IMG/VR virus record: IMGVR_UViG_3300048029_000212
Coordinates: 96,051 to 160,050 of that record
From: a virus
Length of the DNA stretch: 64,000 bases
Strand: one strand, 5' to 3'
Each line of letters starts with the position of its first letter. The first letter of the stretch is position 1. The notes under the pieces are model-generated. The model did no database searches. It saw only the letters and a list, made by a program, of their open reading frames with translations, and was not told where the DNA came from. This document shows, piece after piece, positions 13,101 to 21,359 of the stretch. The position numbers and the translations under genes are program-made.

Positions 13101-16100
13101 ATAGTAAGTAATCAGGGCGCTGTATTTGTATATGAAATAGCGGACTTGACTATTCCTCCAGTTAGACTACATCCTAACATCACAAGCGAAGCTGACATGC
13201 AGTTTGGTTGGGATGTTACTGGTACCGATGAGTTCATTATTGTCGGTTGTCCGGGCGATGACTATACCGTACCTGAAGCATCTAATACCAATACGGGTTC
13301 TGTTTATCTATTTGACGTTAATAACTTAGGATTAAGTCCTACTGTACTAACCCCTACTCACTCTCAGATTGAGCTATATGGAAACTCAAACGATGCAGAC
13401 AATGACGATAACACTTACTTTGGTCGAAGAGTAGAAGTTATCGACAACATGTTAGTAGTCGGTGCTGATAACTACGGCGAAAGGGACGGTTTTACGGGCG
13501 AATATTCAGGCGGTCACACCGAGCAATATTCAAGTGGGTCATTACGCGGATATTATGGTGCCATATACACATATGACCTAACGAACCTTTTGAACAGTGG
13601 ATCTTCAATCTCTAATCTTAGTGCTATAAACTGGCATAACGATAATTACTACAACAAGTATTACGCTTCGGGAGAAAGTCCGAGTCGTGGATATGGTCAG
13701 TATGGTATTGCCATGAGCAGTACTCATATTTTCGTAGGTATGCCTTATGACGACTATGATCCTGATGGAGGAAAATACGATGTTGGACTCATATCAATAC
13801 ACCCAAGATCAAATGATTATGGAGTTAGTAGTGATTATAGGTTCATTAGAGCTCCCGATTGGTATGAACAAAATCAAAATTTTGGTTGGGACCTAGCGAC
13901 CGACGAAAACTACTTGTATGTTGGTGTTCCATACGATGATAATCCTTATGGCGTCAACGCAGGACAAGTTCTTGTTTATGAACTAGAAGGACTTTACGAT
14001 AACGCTACTCAGGCTGGATCATATGCTCCACCACCAGTGTTTACACTGAATGCACCAGATGCTTCGGCAGGTGATAACTTCGGTTATAAGATTTCTGTTA
14101 ACGGCGGTAAGTTAGCCGTTGCTGCTCCTTACGATGATGATCAAGGAACTAACTCTGGTGCTGTATACATTTATCAGACAAATCTGTTAACTGGTGTTCC
14201 AGTCAAGATCACTCCAAGCGATTTGGTAGATCAAGACACAACTACTACAGAACAGTCATTCGGATATAGAAGTTTAAGCTTGACACTGGCTTCTGGTGCA
14301 GTAGAGATCACAGAACACGTTCTACCGAACTCTGGTATCTCAACAGGTATGAACTACTTGATGCATAGAACCAATCAGTTAGAACAGTTGGCAAATGATG
14401 TTAACGTTAACGCTTACAATTATGCTAACAATATTTCTGTTGCACAGGAAGGATACGGCATAGGTATTGCAGACAACGCTGCGGCAATTGCTACAGAAAC
14501 GACTGCACGTGCTGATGGTGATGCAGCTCAACAAGTTGAGATCGATTCATTAACTACGATCACAACAGATCTAACATCACAATTGAGTGCAGAGATTTCT
14601 CGTTCAACGACCGAAGATACAATCTTAACTCAAAGAGTAGATATCCTTTCTAGCGCACTACAACCAGACTCAGACGGAGATATTAGAGTCGAAGGTTTGG
14701 CAACGTTTAGTGATGGAATCTCGGTTGGTACAAGTGGTGGTGCGATCGGACACGATCCATTAAGTGACGCGATTACTATCATGTCTGATCTAGACATGAA
14801 TGAGCATCAAGTCCTTAACATTGCAGAACCTACAGTTGATAAGGATGTTACTACTAAGTTGTATGTTGATACGCAAGTTTCCAACGAAGAAACTCGTGCG
14901 ACAACTGTGGAAACAGATCTACAGGCTCAGATTGACCACATCGTTGGTACATCACCAGAGACTCTAGACACGTTCCAAGAGATCGTCTCAACACTTCAGG
15001 GTTCAGATAGTGATCTACTAGCACTAATGACCTCTAACGCAACAGGTGTTGGCGGTTTGAATGCATCTCTAACTACAGAGACTGCAAACCGCGAAGCTGC
15101 AGATACTGTTCTACAATCTAACATTGACGCTGAAGAAGCATCACGCATTGCGGGTGATTCGGATCTACAATCGCAGATTGATTCGAACGACACAGACATC
15201 TCCAATTTGGATTCAGATGTCGGTGCAGTATCATCGTTGGCAACAACTGCAACAACTGTTGTTGGTGCGATCAACGAAGTTCACTCAGAACTAGATGCTG
15301 AAGTTATTCGTGCTGTTTCTGCAGAAAATGCAGAAGAGACACGTGCTCTAGCGGCAGAAGGTGTGCTACAGTCTAACATCAACACTGAGTCTTCATCTCG
15401 CATCGCGGGTGACGCAAGTCTACAGTCTCAGATTGACGGATTGTCTAACACACAGGTCGCTGATAAGGGTGGACTAGAAGTATCTCTAGCTACTGAGGTC
15501 GCTCGTGCTACTCTCGCAGAAGGTGCGCTACAAAGTGCAATTGATGCAGAAGAACTACGCGCAACAACTGCAGAAGGTGTAAATGCTGCCGCTGTCGTAA
15601 CTGAACAGTCTCGTGCAGAAGCAGTAGAAGCAGGTCTTGCTGCGGATATCGCGGTAGAAACTGCTCGTGCAACGGCTGCAGAAACTCAACTTGCAAATCA
15701 TCTAGGCGCAAACTTTACTGACGGATCTATCACAGTTGACGGTCTAGCGACATTCAACGGTGGTCTATACTTCGGTGACGGAACTGGTACTATCGGATTC
15801 AACGCTGACGTTGACAATCTGCAGGTACTTTCAAACCTAGACCTAATGGGCAACAGAATCATTAACTACCCAACTCCGGTAGATTCTGGTGACGTTACCA
15901 CTAAGGGATATGTTGATGCAACTACACAAGCAGTAAGTGATCGTGTTGACGCAATCCTACAAGGTGCTGGTGAATCACTAGACACTATTGTTGAGGTTGT
16001 TGCGGCATTTGAGAACGCGGATAGTGATATCCAGTCTCTGATCACATCTAACAGCACAAGCGTAACGGCTAACACTGACGCAATTAATGCAGAAGTGGCG

Positions 16101-19100
16101 GCACGTCAACAGGCAATCACAGATGAAGCATCTGCTCGCAGAAACGCTGACTCTGACTTGAGTGCTGGTTTGTCGAACGAAACATCTCGTGCTCTATCGG
16201 CAGAAGGTGTACTAACGTCTGATCTAGCTGCTGAAGTTGCCCGTGCAACATCTGCAGAAACAGGTCTTGCGTCAGACATTGCTGCTGAAACATCACGTGC
16301 AACAGCTGCTGAGGGTGTTAATGCTCAGGCAATTGCCGATGAGACAACACGTGCGACTACGGTCGAAGCGTCACTTGCTCAAGACATTGCTGATGAGTCA
16401 CTACGTGCACAAGGTGCGGAAGCGGTATTAACTTCTGACGTATCTGCAAACGCGACTGCGATTTCAGGTTTACAATCACAGGTTGCTGGTGTAAGCACAT
16501 CTTCTGGTTCATCTAACATTGAGATGAGTGCTGAAGTTGACATGTCTGGTAACAAGATTACTGATATGGCTGATCCAACTGCCGCACAAGACGCTGCAAC
16601 TAAGTCATACGTTGATGCAACTGTCGCGACAGAAGCAACTAGTCGTACAACAGAAGACACTTCACTGCAGTCTAACATTGACGCTGCAAATGCTCGTATC
16701 GACGCGATTCTAAATGGTTCTGTTGAATCACTAGACACCGTCGTTGAGGTTGTAAGTGCATTTGAAGGTGCGGATAGCGATATCCAAAACCTAATTACTG
16801 CGAACGCTTCAACAATTTCGCAGAATGCTGCTGCAATCGCAACTGAAGCAACTGATCGTGCGAACGCTGACTCAGATGAGGCTGCACTACGTGTTGCTGG
16901 TGACGCAGTACTAACTGCTGATCTTGCTGCTGAAGTTGCTCGTGCACAGACTGCAGAATCTGCAGAGACAAGTGCTCGTGTTGCTGCTGACTCTGACTTG
17001 CAGACACAGATTGACTTCATTAAGGAAAATACTGATCCAGCTGCATTGGATTCATTGACTGAACTAGTCTCTGCATTCCAAGACGCAGATAGTGACGTTA
17101 CCACAATGGTGGCCTCAAATGCAAGCGCAATTGCTGCAACGAACGCACGTACTGCAGGTATCAGTGTAGATTCCGACTCTAATGTCGCATTGTCAGTAGG
17201 CATTGAGATGGGTCAGAACAACATCAAGGATGTTAATGATGTTTACGCTAACCGTGCATTCATTGACACGATTGAATCGAATGACCTGAAAGTTCAAACA
17301 GGAACTGTTGATTTCGAAGGTTCTATAGTAAACTTCGGTTCATCAACAATCATTGGTGGTGGTTTCGGTAATGCTACTAAGGCAGAGATCGACCAACACT
17401 TGAATGTTTCTGCTGCGGATTCTGGTGAGTTCTTGAAGTGGAACGGAACGGACTACGAGTTCACTGATTACATTCAAGGTCGTATTGCTTCTAACCAAAT
17501 CGTAGTTGAAGGAACACTAAAGGTAGAACAGCCAGGATCAACTATTGATTGGCAAGATGGTCTAGTACACTTCGGTGGTTCACAAGTAATCGTTGACGAA
17601 CCAACTTCAGCAAATCTTGCTGCAAACAAGCGATATGTTGATGAAGCTGATAGTGATCTAAATGCACTACTTTCTACTGCGATTTCAAACGAGGAATCTC
17701 GTGCGACAACTGCAGAAGGTGTATTGACAACTAACTTGGCTAACGAGATCTCTCGTGCAACGTCTGCGGAAGCGACACTTGCATCTGACATCTCTGCGGA
17801 AGAGTCACGTGCTCTAGCGGCAGAAGCTGCAGAAGCAAGTACTCGTGCTGACGCTGATTCGGACCTACAGTCTGCGATCGATGCTGAAGTTGCTCGTGCA
17901 ACTGCGGCAGAAGCGGTTAACGCACAAGCGGTTGTTGACGAAGGTACAGCACGTACTACTGCAGATAATACTCTACAGTCTAACATCGACACAGTAAGTG
18001 GACGTGTTGACGCGATTCTAAATGGTTCTTCGGAGTCACTAGATACAATCGTAGAAGTTGTCGCTGCATTTGAGAACGCAGATTCTGATCTACAAACACT
18101 AATCTCATCTAACGCAGGATCACACACAGCGAATGCTGCTGCGATTACTGCAGAAGAGACACGTGCCCTAACTGCTGAAGGTGTACTACAAAGTGCAATC
18201 GACGCGGAAGAGACACGTGCGACTGGTGTTGAAACAGATCTACAATCTCAGATCACTTCTGAAGTTGCGGCACGTTCTGCTGCAGATCAGTCAATGAGAG
18301 AAGATCTAGACTCAGACATCGCTGCTGAAGCTGCACTACGTGTTGCTGGTGATGCGTCGTTACAGTCTGGACTAGATGTAGAAGTTGCCCGTGCAACTGC
18401 TGCGGAAGGTGTTCTACAGTCACTACTAGATTCAGAACAGTCTGCTCGTATCCTATCTGACCAAGGTCTACAGTCTGCAATCACTGCAGAAGAGAACGCA
18501 CGTATCGCGGCTGATGCAGTACTTCAGTCTGCAATTGATGCTGAAGAGTTAGCAAGAACATCTGCTGACAATGCACTTCAGGCGAACATCAATGCGGTAG
18601 ATGCGGCAGTAACTGCAATCACAAACGGTTCTCCAGAAACTCTGAACCAGTTGGTTGAAGTTGTCGCGGCATTTGAAGATGCTGACTCTGATCTACAGAC
18701 CGTAATCTCTAATCTAGGTGGTGACGCAAGTGCATTGACTGCACGTGTTTCAACTCTAGAAAGTGAGATGGACGCAACTGAACTTGCAACAACGTCTAAC
18801 GCAAACGCTATCTCTGCTGAGACAGTGGCGCGTGTTGCTGCGGTACAGGTGAATGCGGATGCGATTACTGCAGAATCAACTGCTCGTGCTGCTGCGATTA
18901 CCGCAGAACAGAACGCACGTGCGGCTGCAATCGTTGCATCTGAATCTGATCGTGATTCTGCTGACGCAGAACTACAATCTCAGATTGACGCATTGTCTGC
19001 GGAAGAGACTGCAGGTAAGAGTTCACTACAGTTCCAGTTAGGTCAAGAAGAAGATGCTCGCATCGCGGGTGATTCTGATCTGACTGATTCACTAGCTGCT

Positions 19101-19607
19101 GAAGTTGCCCGTGCGACTGCTGCAGAAAGTGCACTGTCAAGTGATATCTCTGCTGAAGAAAGTGCTCGTGTATCTGCAGACGCAAGTCTACAGTCTCAGA
19201 TTGACTTCATCGTATCTAACACTGACTCTGCATCACTAGATTCTCTAACAGAGATTGTTGCAGAATTCCAGTCAGTAGATGGAACGTTATCTGGTCTAAT
19301 CAGTAGTAATGGTTCACGCATCACTTCACTAGAAACAAATGTTGGAACTATCAATAGTTGGACAACAGACAACCTATCAGAAGGATCAATCAACAAGTAC
19401 TGGACAGAACAACGTACTAAGGATTGTCTATCTGGTGGTCTATGTATCGACTACAACTCAACAACTGGTGAGATTGCAATTGACGAAGTAGAAGCTGCTT
19501 CATCACTAACAGTTGCGGAATCGCATGACGCGAACGCACTGGGTGGACAAGCTCCTACATACTACCGTATCAACGTCTATGACGCTGCCGGTAACCTAGT
19601 CAACTAA
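4110..19607 (+). CDS. 5165-residue giant fibre protein with beta-propeller blocks and PA14-like insert
   Basis: A single uninterrupted frame of 5165 codons. The N-terminus (FRIQNGVDVKGELTVNDV) and an early shaft element (YTLGSPDRVWKDLYIG, about 4840-4880) are typical of T4-like marine phage fibre proteins. Most of the chain is Ala/Glu/Asp-rich heptad repeat broken by about 13 copies of a SPETLDT...EIVxAFxxADSD module. Four FG-GAP (integrin-alpha-like) propeller blocks lie at roughly residues 1107-1484, 1627-2067, 2284-2781 and 2924-3397; the third contains a PA14-like lectin segment at about 2541-2657. Shaft motifs of the form DAATKxYVD recur. The C-terminus (HDANALGGQAPTYY) matches a motif common at phage fibre ends. 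Its likely role is a long adhesive fibre that binds host surface glycans. Assignment to a particular T4 gene product is not possible. Confidence 0.8.
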   Translation: MNTNKKFRIQNGVDVKGELTVNDVVIIRADGTIVAGAIADAVSSLVDEGALTGSGSSIVDSDSQIFIDVNSNTVAIASETATRISDIASLQTQIDSLGVNSDTQAAVDSLQTQIDSILGASPETLDTLVEIVSAFEGADSDIQSLLAANSSQLTANSTQITSVANDLAVETTRRIAGDNALQNSLNAEIARAITADDLNAAAITAEAVARQADVASLQASQFTYNDSDGWAGNLIPSLDNEYTLGSPDRVWKDLYIGPGSLYINGTKILEDNSGTITMYADAGQNLSFGATGGGNIDLNAGDESVQLKSDLVMSVGETISTVGGEPTKFGGAVDMGTHKVTNVGVPVDASDAATKEYVDSLNADGTITGDKVFEDNVTIEGNLTVEGTTTTLDSQTLKVADNIIDLNSNVSTGAPVLNAGIRIMRGDEPAVQLRWNELDDRWEVYDGVTATPIAVTSTDAIAEGDNKLFFTVVRAREAVSQDIADAVAAEATARGAAIDAEIARATSAEQANAAAIETEKTAREDAVTAEAAARVAGDATVQAAVDAEQAARIAADLSEAQTRAAAVSDLQSQLNTVTGSDLSSIQSQLDAIVGTSPETLDTIQEVVAAFEGADSDLTGLITGNSSTIAAVNASLTQEVSERTFAVQAEATARENADDALQSSIDAEEASRISGDSDLTASLAAEVSAREAADTAESSARVGAISAEATARVAGDATVQAAVDAETARATAAEQANATAISAEETRALAAEALLQNKIDQVEAGGQAHPLFSTMGDLPDASANHGMFAHVHAEGAAYFAHGGQWVELAKSSDLANLDLSSIQSQIDAILGSSPENLDTLQEIVAAFQSADGDLQTLMTANSSAIGDVSSLDTSASTLVDAINELHTELSDTAGADAALQQEVDARIAADTSEATSRIAGDADLAADILDEKTQRIAQASIETTARMSSDSALQAQIDAEESARLAGDASLQTFINTQSQNLTDETTSRIGADGILQNQIDDIVADNAARTASGATVAELNAVEDALDAEVVRAQLAEQANASAVVTGDAALQAQLDAIIGTSPETLDTLQEIVSAYESADNSLQNLINTNTGTLAALQTTIGAENVPLITPDIGETITYEVEYAGRQFYAVADSYNVYVYDSARSNPRVPVATIYNGGNSVHIMDMNSEAVFVRWNSNAHIVYRYELSDLVLGITSSSKNYRPAEAGGQSVSAFAVSEDYIYVHETSGTDQIWRQPLSEGGTTGAVSTYTINGLNTYKMRVFGDKLYALRTSGTDTLWVWDIDATDGSLSNAHQLTSSDLNSDTIAWGSGELTGAFEASSTLIAVGAPNDDTQGINHGSVYLFNPDNLNEPHTKLYAPPEYASSNLQFGHSIALTDTRLIVGALDASSMSTTPSSNGLMFIYDSTNLILPPLVVESPDEGVSNFARSIHEESNRLLVRSASETGIYVYDLTNMDQDPINLIEPTNSTAGGTFGNRMAISPAATVTQSITDTIIPAAGLGNSINYLESKRQELRADLEANLAAIQSNDADIAAVAADVATNTANIATNAAAIVAVDADRTAFEASVNAERQTHRDAVQADIDQVNADRTAFENTVNASQAEFILDHDSDYTSFTSSVESAFATTNELQEEIRTRMGVGHVALPQDTTSITYDRQIPDQYYVVRRGDDETYVYTSANWSSTGQNVGVSTRIQFPDEYTSNNATDQMVVTRDYAIFLVDKANVSGEHSFLVYDLETINVSSTPIAVVDCEGFDRNLEYDGGTKLMVTKYQDHSDDSLGGVRVYDIPSLASGSAIYVESMVDDLPSSLNIPGPDVTDGDLWYGNHAAWNSTHIFVALGGQRKVVVYNKSDLSFVTTLSDTVTNGSDFGRVSVRASDTMVAVTSRNGQYNWSDGTGKVAVFDATDLSIPPVIITDNNMVRHYSSSDRPDNHYYYAFNSQDQIAVHDDYLFLGNTGHFYYGNNGRVYVIPKAIALQGDSAMPSNGTNSAGLLSWKDTTWGHSDNGSDARYAHEISVHGDLFVVNAHDYRQHSFNRTNLTMIHDINDLSLAPVKIEEIDDGTTSYASTVISPRATITESYTETFNPNDSLTSAVNYLNAKKEELLTAVGALTGSASFVEDVQAIEDNIDFKLAAQDQRFDSDKAEQVAIYAQANLDQSAVYAAANAEQASIYDSANAAHVAYFEQYTDGETAAREAADTTLQTNIDTEESARIAGDSNLQSQIDAILGASPDHLDTMVEIVSAFENADSDISNLLSTNATNNAVNATAISALESSVEAIASATEVDLDAKVPFVFVKKPEANTVLAYNGNNLNLSPIELTPNRESGETVDADMGYGVDVAVSSTKVVVAASNGEFFVYDASDLFSAPTIINSGVTSGDFGSSIVMTDDVIAISSVSDSSYGTVKLYDASSYALLSTIEPSVGSAGMGYGHSMAIRGTTLVVSSPKQQMTMESVVSVGFLYVYDITNPASSSLVATLRGPNSDVGIIGGSVTMNDRWIATSLTDKAVVWDRLNLSESPKVFSTGGLESGLTQGGLWGAKRSGQGGWSSGIDMPLSNASLYTNQINLGDEGDYYSYQFVGYFKAPETANFTFRINSDNQGLMWIGENALMNTSNRGTAEAIIYQTNVGTDTATVSMVEGEMYPILLSFTENVAGAWFQFTWQGGAQTSYTYDLTQHFYYYADEANFSPAHIPVNSIEPIILEDNKMYIGSYNGVSIWNDISTVNTTDYTDWKQAVAADSQVVAPNNEDQFGVAIGLMSGFLFVGSNSQSISVFEVANLDNPPNVKLIDSVSRNLESVPAELAPPVAEGLLTNADSTIGAINEVHNELDAEVVRALGIEAGLRTDVDANAATINTNIVDIANETSARVAGDSVLQAQIDNIVGTSPETLDTIQEVVSAFQNADNDIQTLISNNSTHLLSLENEISGGAGLTNLPNVMTEISRTVYQDQYMIVSGNKNSGSVYVFDANNPTEQPVKLTHPDGITGGYFGHAAAVVREYLVISDPYDDTIVSNQGAVFVYEIADLTIPPVRLHPNITSEADMQFGWDVTGTDEFIIVGCPGDDYTVPEASNTNTGSVYLFDVNNLGLSPTVLTPTHSQIELYGNSNDADNDDNTYFGRRVEVIDNMLVVGADNYGERDGFTGEYSGGHTEQYSSGSLRGYYGAIYTYDLTNLLNSGSSISNLSAINWHNDNYYNKYYASGESPSRGYGQYGIAMSSTHIFVGMPYDDYDPDGGKYDVGLISIHPRSNDYGVSSDYRFIRAPDWYEQNQNFGWDLATDENYLYVGVPYDDNPYGVNAGQVLVYELEGLYDNATQAGSYAPPPVFTLNAPDASAGDNFGYKISVNGGKLAVAAPYDDDQGTNSGAVYIYQTNLLTGVPVKITPSDLVDQDTTTTEQSFGYRSLSLTLASGAVEITEHVLPNSGISTGMNYLMHRTNQLEQLANDVNVNAYNYANNISVAQEGYGIGIADNAAAIATETTARADGDAAQQVEIDSLTTITTDLTSQLSAEISRSTTEDTILTQRVDILSSALQPDSDGDIRVEGLATFSDGISVGTSGGAIGHDPLSDAITIMSDLDMNEHQVLNIAEPTVDKDVTTKLYVDTQVSNEETRATTVETDLQAQIDHIVGTSPETLDTFQEIVSTLQGSDSDLLALMTSNATGVGGLNASLTTETANREAADTVLQSNIDAEEASRIAGDSDLQSQIDSNDTDISNLDSDVGAVSSLATTATTVVGAINEVHSELDAEVIRAVSAENAEETRALAAEGVLQSNINTESSSRIAGDASLQSQIDGLSNTQVADKGGLEVSLATEVARATLAEGALQSAIDAEELRATTAEGVNAAAVVTEQSRAEAVEAGLAADIAVETARATAAETQLANHLGANFTDGSITVDGLATFNGGLYFGDGTGTIGFNADVDNLQVLSNLDLMGNRIINYPTPVDSGDVTTKGYVDATTQAVSDRVDAILQGAGESLDTIVEVVAAFENADSDIQSLITSNSTSVTANTDAINAEVAARQQAITDEASARRNADSDLSAGLSNETSRALSAEGVLTSDLAAEVARATSAETGLASDIAAETSRATAAEGVNAQAIADETTRATTVEASLAQDIADESLRAQGAEAVLTSDVSANATAISGLQSQVAGVSTSSGSSNIEMSAEVDMSGNKITDMADPTAAQDAATKSYVDATVATEATSRTTEDTSLQSNIDAANARIDAILNGSVESLDTVVEVVSAFEGADSDIQNLITANASTISQNAAAIATEATDRANADSDEAALRVAGDAVLTADLAAEVARAQTAESAETSARVAADSDLQTQIDFIKENTDPAALDSLTELVSAFQDADSDVTTMVASNASAIAATNARTAGISVDSDSNVALSVGIEMGQNNIKDVNDVYANRAFIDTIESNDLKVQTGTVDFEGSIVNFGSSTIIGGGFGNATKAEIDQHLNVSAADSGEFLKWNGTDYEFTDYIQGRIASNQIVVEGTLKVEQPGSTIDWQDGLVHFGGSQVIVDEPTSANLAANKRYVDEADSDLNALLSTAISNEESRATTAEGVLTTNLANEISRATSAEATLASDISAEESRALAAEAAEASTRADADSDLQSAIDAEVARATAAEAVNAQAVVDEGTARTTADNTLQSNIDTVSGRVDAILNGSSESLDTIVEVVAAFENADSDLQTLISSNAGSHTANAAAITAEETRALTAEGVLQSAIDAEETRATGVETDLQSQITSEVAARSAADQSMREDLDSDIAAEAALRVAGDASLQSGLDVEVARATAAEGVLQSLLDSEQSARILSDQGLQSAITAEENARIAADAVLQSAIDAEELARTSADNALQANINAVDAAVTAITNGSPETLNQLVEVVAAFEDADSDLQTVISNLGGDASALTARVSTLESEMDATELATTSNANAISAETVARVAAVQVNADAITAESTARAAAITAEQNARAAAIVASESDRDSADAELQSQIDALSAEETAGKSSLQFQLGQEEDARIAGDSDLTDSLAAEVARATAAESALSSDISAEESARVSADASLQSQIDFIVSNTDSASLDSLTEIVAEFQSVDGTLSGLISSNGSRITSLETNVGTINSWTTDNLSEGSINKYWTEQRTKDCLSGGLCIDYNSTTGEIAIDEVEAASSLTVAESHDANALGGQAPTYYRINVYDAAGNLVN

Positions 19608-19626
19608 TCACACATTAGTGTTTAAC

Positions 19627-19654
19627 AAGGGAGTCTTCGGACTCCCTTTTTTTT
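19627..19654 (+). terminator. Strong intrinsic terminator with UUCG loop
   Basis: A 9-bp stem (AAGGGAGTC at 19627-19635, GACTCCCTT at 19640-19648) closed by a TTCG tetraloop runs into a T tract. It separates the giant fibre gene from the neck genes. The same GGGAGTC-TTCG-GACTCCC core is reused after the capsid gene at 33625-33642. Confidence 0.9.
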
Positions 19655-19667
19655 ACTTTAAAAAACG

Positions 19668-19675
19668 TATAAATA
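19668..19675 (+). promoter_or_regulatory. T4-type late promoter upstream of gene 13
   Basis: An exact TATAAATA octamer, the T4 late-promoter -10 element, lies 28 bp before the gene 13 start and directly after a terminator. The window also encodes the late sigma factor gp55 and the sliding clamp gp45, which activate such promoters in T4. Confidence 0.85.
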
Positions 19676-19703
19676 GAACAGTAAACCAATTTCGGAAACT
19701 GAC

Positions 19704-20474
19704 ATGTATTCTACAACTAGAGAAGAGTTAATTGATTACTGTCTACGCGCACTGGGCCATCCAGTAGTAGAAGTAAACATTGACGAAGAACAGTTAGATG
19801 ATCGTATTGATGAGGCGTTGCAGTGGTTTCGTGAAAATCACCCCGATGGTTCTAAAAGATATTATCTAAAACACCAATTAACCGAACAGGATATTGAGAA
19901 TCAGTATGTTGATTTTCCAGATAATCTAGATCTGTCTGCGGTTGTTCGTATGGTGCCAGTAACATTTAGTTCTGCACACTCAGGGTGGTTTAGTGATGCG
20001 TGGCAAGTTATGGCCTACACTATGTCAGACTTTACACGAAATGGTGGGATCTTAGGAGATCTTGCACACTACGAACAAATGCAACAACAGTTATCACTCC
20101 TAGATATGAAACTTGGTGGTATGCCTCAGATCACATTTGATCGTCAGTATAATCGTGTTAATCTACACGTTTCTAAAACGAAATTAGAACTGCATGATTA
20201 TATTGTATTTGAGGTCTACACTATTCGTGATCCAGATGAGTCTGTTACAGAATATAACTCACTTTGGAATCATCGTTTTCTAAAAGAATATGCAACCGCA
20301 CTGATAAAGAGACAGTGGGGACTCAACCTAATCAAGTTCGATGGTATGGCACTGCCTGGCGGTGTTACTGTCAACGCACGTCTTATTTACGAAGATGCAC
20401 TTTCAGACATCGAGAGAATAATTGAACGTTTTCGTACGGACGAAGATGAAGGTCCAATGTTCTTCATGGGGTAA
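19704..20474 (+). CDS. 13: Neck protein gp13
   Basis: A 256-residue protein resembling T4-like gp13 neck proteins. It starts MYSTTREELIDYCLRALG and contains the acidic segment EQLDDRIDEALQWFRENHPDG, which is typical of the cyanophage-type family. gp13 joins gp14 at the head-tail junction after DNA packaging and completes the portal end of the head. The gene is first in the late operon behind TATAAATA at 19668 and lies 3 bp before gene 14. The ATG at 19704 has only a weak ribosome site (GGAAA), but no better upstream start is visible. Length is close to other marine T4-like gp13 proteins (T4 itself is about 309). Confidence 0.85.
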   Translation: MYSTTREELIDYCLRALGHPVVEVNIDEEQLDDRIDEALQWFRENHPDGSKRYYLKHQLTEQDIENQYVDFPDNLDLSAVVRMVPVTFSSAHSGWFSDAWQVMAYTMSDFTRNGGILGDLAHYEQMQQQLSLLDMKLGGMPQITFDRQYNRVNLHVSKTKLELHDYIVFEVYTIRDPDESVTEYNSLWNHRFLKEYATALIKRQWGLNLIKFDGMALPGGVTVNARLIYEDALSDIERIIERFRTDEDEGPMFFMG

Positions 20475-20477
20475 GAC

Positions 20478-21359
20478 ATGGCTACTAATCCATATATTAG
20501 TTTAAAAAACAGACAAGAACAGAACCTCTATGAAGACATTCTCATTGAGGCAATTCAGTTCTATGGTCAGGATGTTTACTATCTCCCACGCGAAGTGGTC
20601 GAGAGAGAAGACATCTTCTTAGATAGTATTCAGTCTCAGTTCTCTGACGCCTACAAAGTTGAGGTGTACATCGAGAACGCAGAAGGTTTCGAAGGCGAAG
20701 GCGATCTGTTCACTAAGTTCGGCATCGAGTTGCGTGATCAAGCTACATTTGTTATCGCACGACGCAGATGGAAAAGTTTGATTGGTGATCGTCTTTCTGA
20801 CGCACAGTTCCGTCCACGTGAGGGCGATGTAATATACTTGCCTCTATCAGAATCTCTTTTCGAGGTCAAACGCGTCTATACAGAATCTCCGTTTTATCAA
20901 CTATCCCAACTGCCTCTTTTCCGTATGCAATGTGAGTTGTTTGAATTCTCCGATGAGGACTTTGATACTGGCATTCCGGGCATTGACAACGTTGAGGTTG
21001 AAGGCGCATTCCAATACGAACTCAAGATGCCAGACGAAGGCATGGGTCGTGAAATCTATTACCTTGTCGGTGAAGATGTTTATCAAGAGTTTGATGACTT
21101 CCGACTTGAGGGTGAAGTCACTTATTGGAACCACGACACACGTGTCCTCAAGATTGCACACACGGGCGCAACAGACGGTAAGTATCACGAGTGGGCGACA
21201 AACAGACCTGTTATTGGCGAGAACGCATCATTGACACCTATCTCTGAAAAAGAGGGAGTCAACGAGATTGATCGTTTGGCACAGAAAGAAGTGTTTGATG
21301 ATTGGGCAAATGACTTTGTTGATTTCTCAGAATCCAATCCGTTTGGAGATATATTCTAA
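20478..21359 (+). CDS. 14: Neck protein gp14
   Basis: A 293-residue protein in the gp14 position, between genes 13 and 15. The N-terminal segment (NPYISLKNRQEQNLYEDILIEAIQFYGQDVYYLPR) and the following acidic region match the gp14 family of T4-like cyanophages. gp14 forms the neck with gp13 and stabilises filled heads before tail attachment. Its TAA stop overlaps the ATG of gene 15 by one base (TAATG), suggesting translational coupling. Nothing appears unusual in length or sequence. Confidence 0.85.
   Translation: MATNPYISLKNRQEQNLYEDILIEAIQFYGQDVYYLPREVVEREDIFLDSIQSQFSDAYKVEVYIENAEGFEGEGDLFTKFGIELRDQATFVIARRRWKSLIGDRLSDAQFRPREGDVIYLPLSESLFEVKRVYTESPFYQLSQLPLFRMQCELFEFSDEDFDTGIPGIDNVEVEGAFQYELKMPDEGMGREIYYLVGEDVYQEFDDFRLEGEVTYWNHDTRVLKIAHTGATDGKYHEWATNRPVIGENASLTPISEKEGVNEIDRLAQKEVFDDWANDFVDFSESNPFGDIF

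Noticed and set aside
16379-17203. A long minus-strand open frame under the giant fibre gene
   Set aside because: It is a product of the repetitive codon pattern; similar shadows occur throughout 1-19607.
1-19607. CRISPR-like or diversity-generating repeat array
   Set aside because: Repeats are in frame, of variable length and protein-coding, and there is no reverse transcriptase, template repeat or Cas gene in the window.
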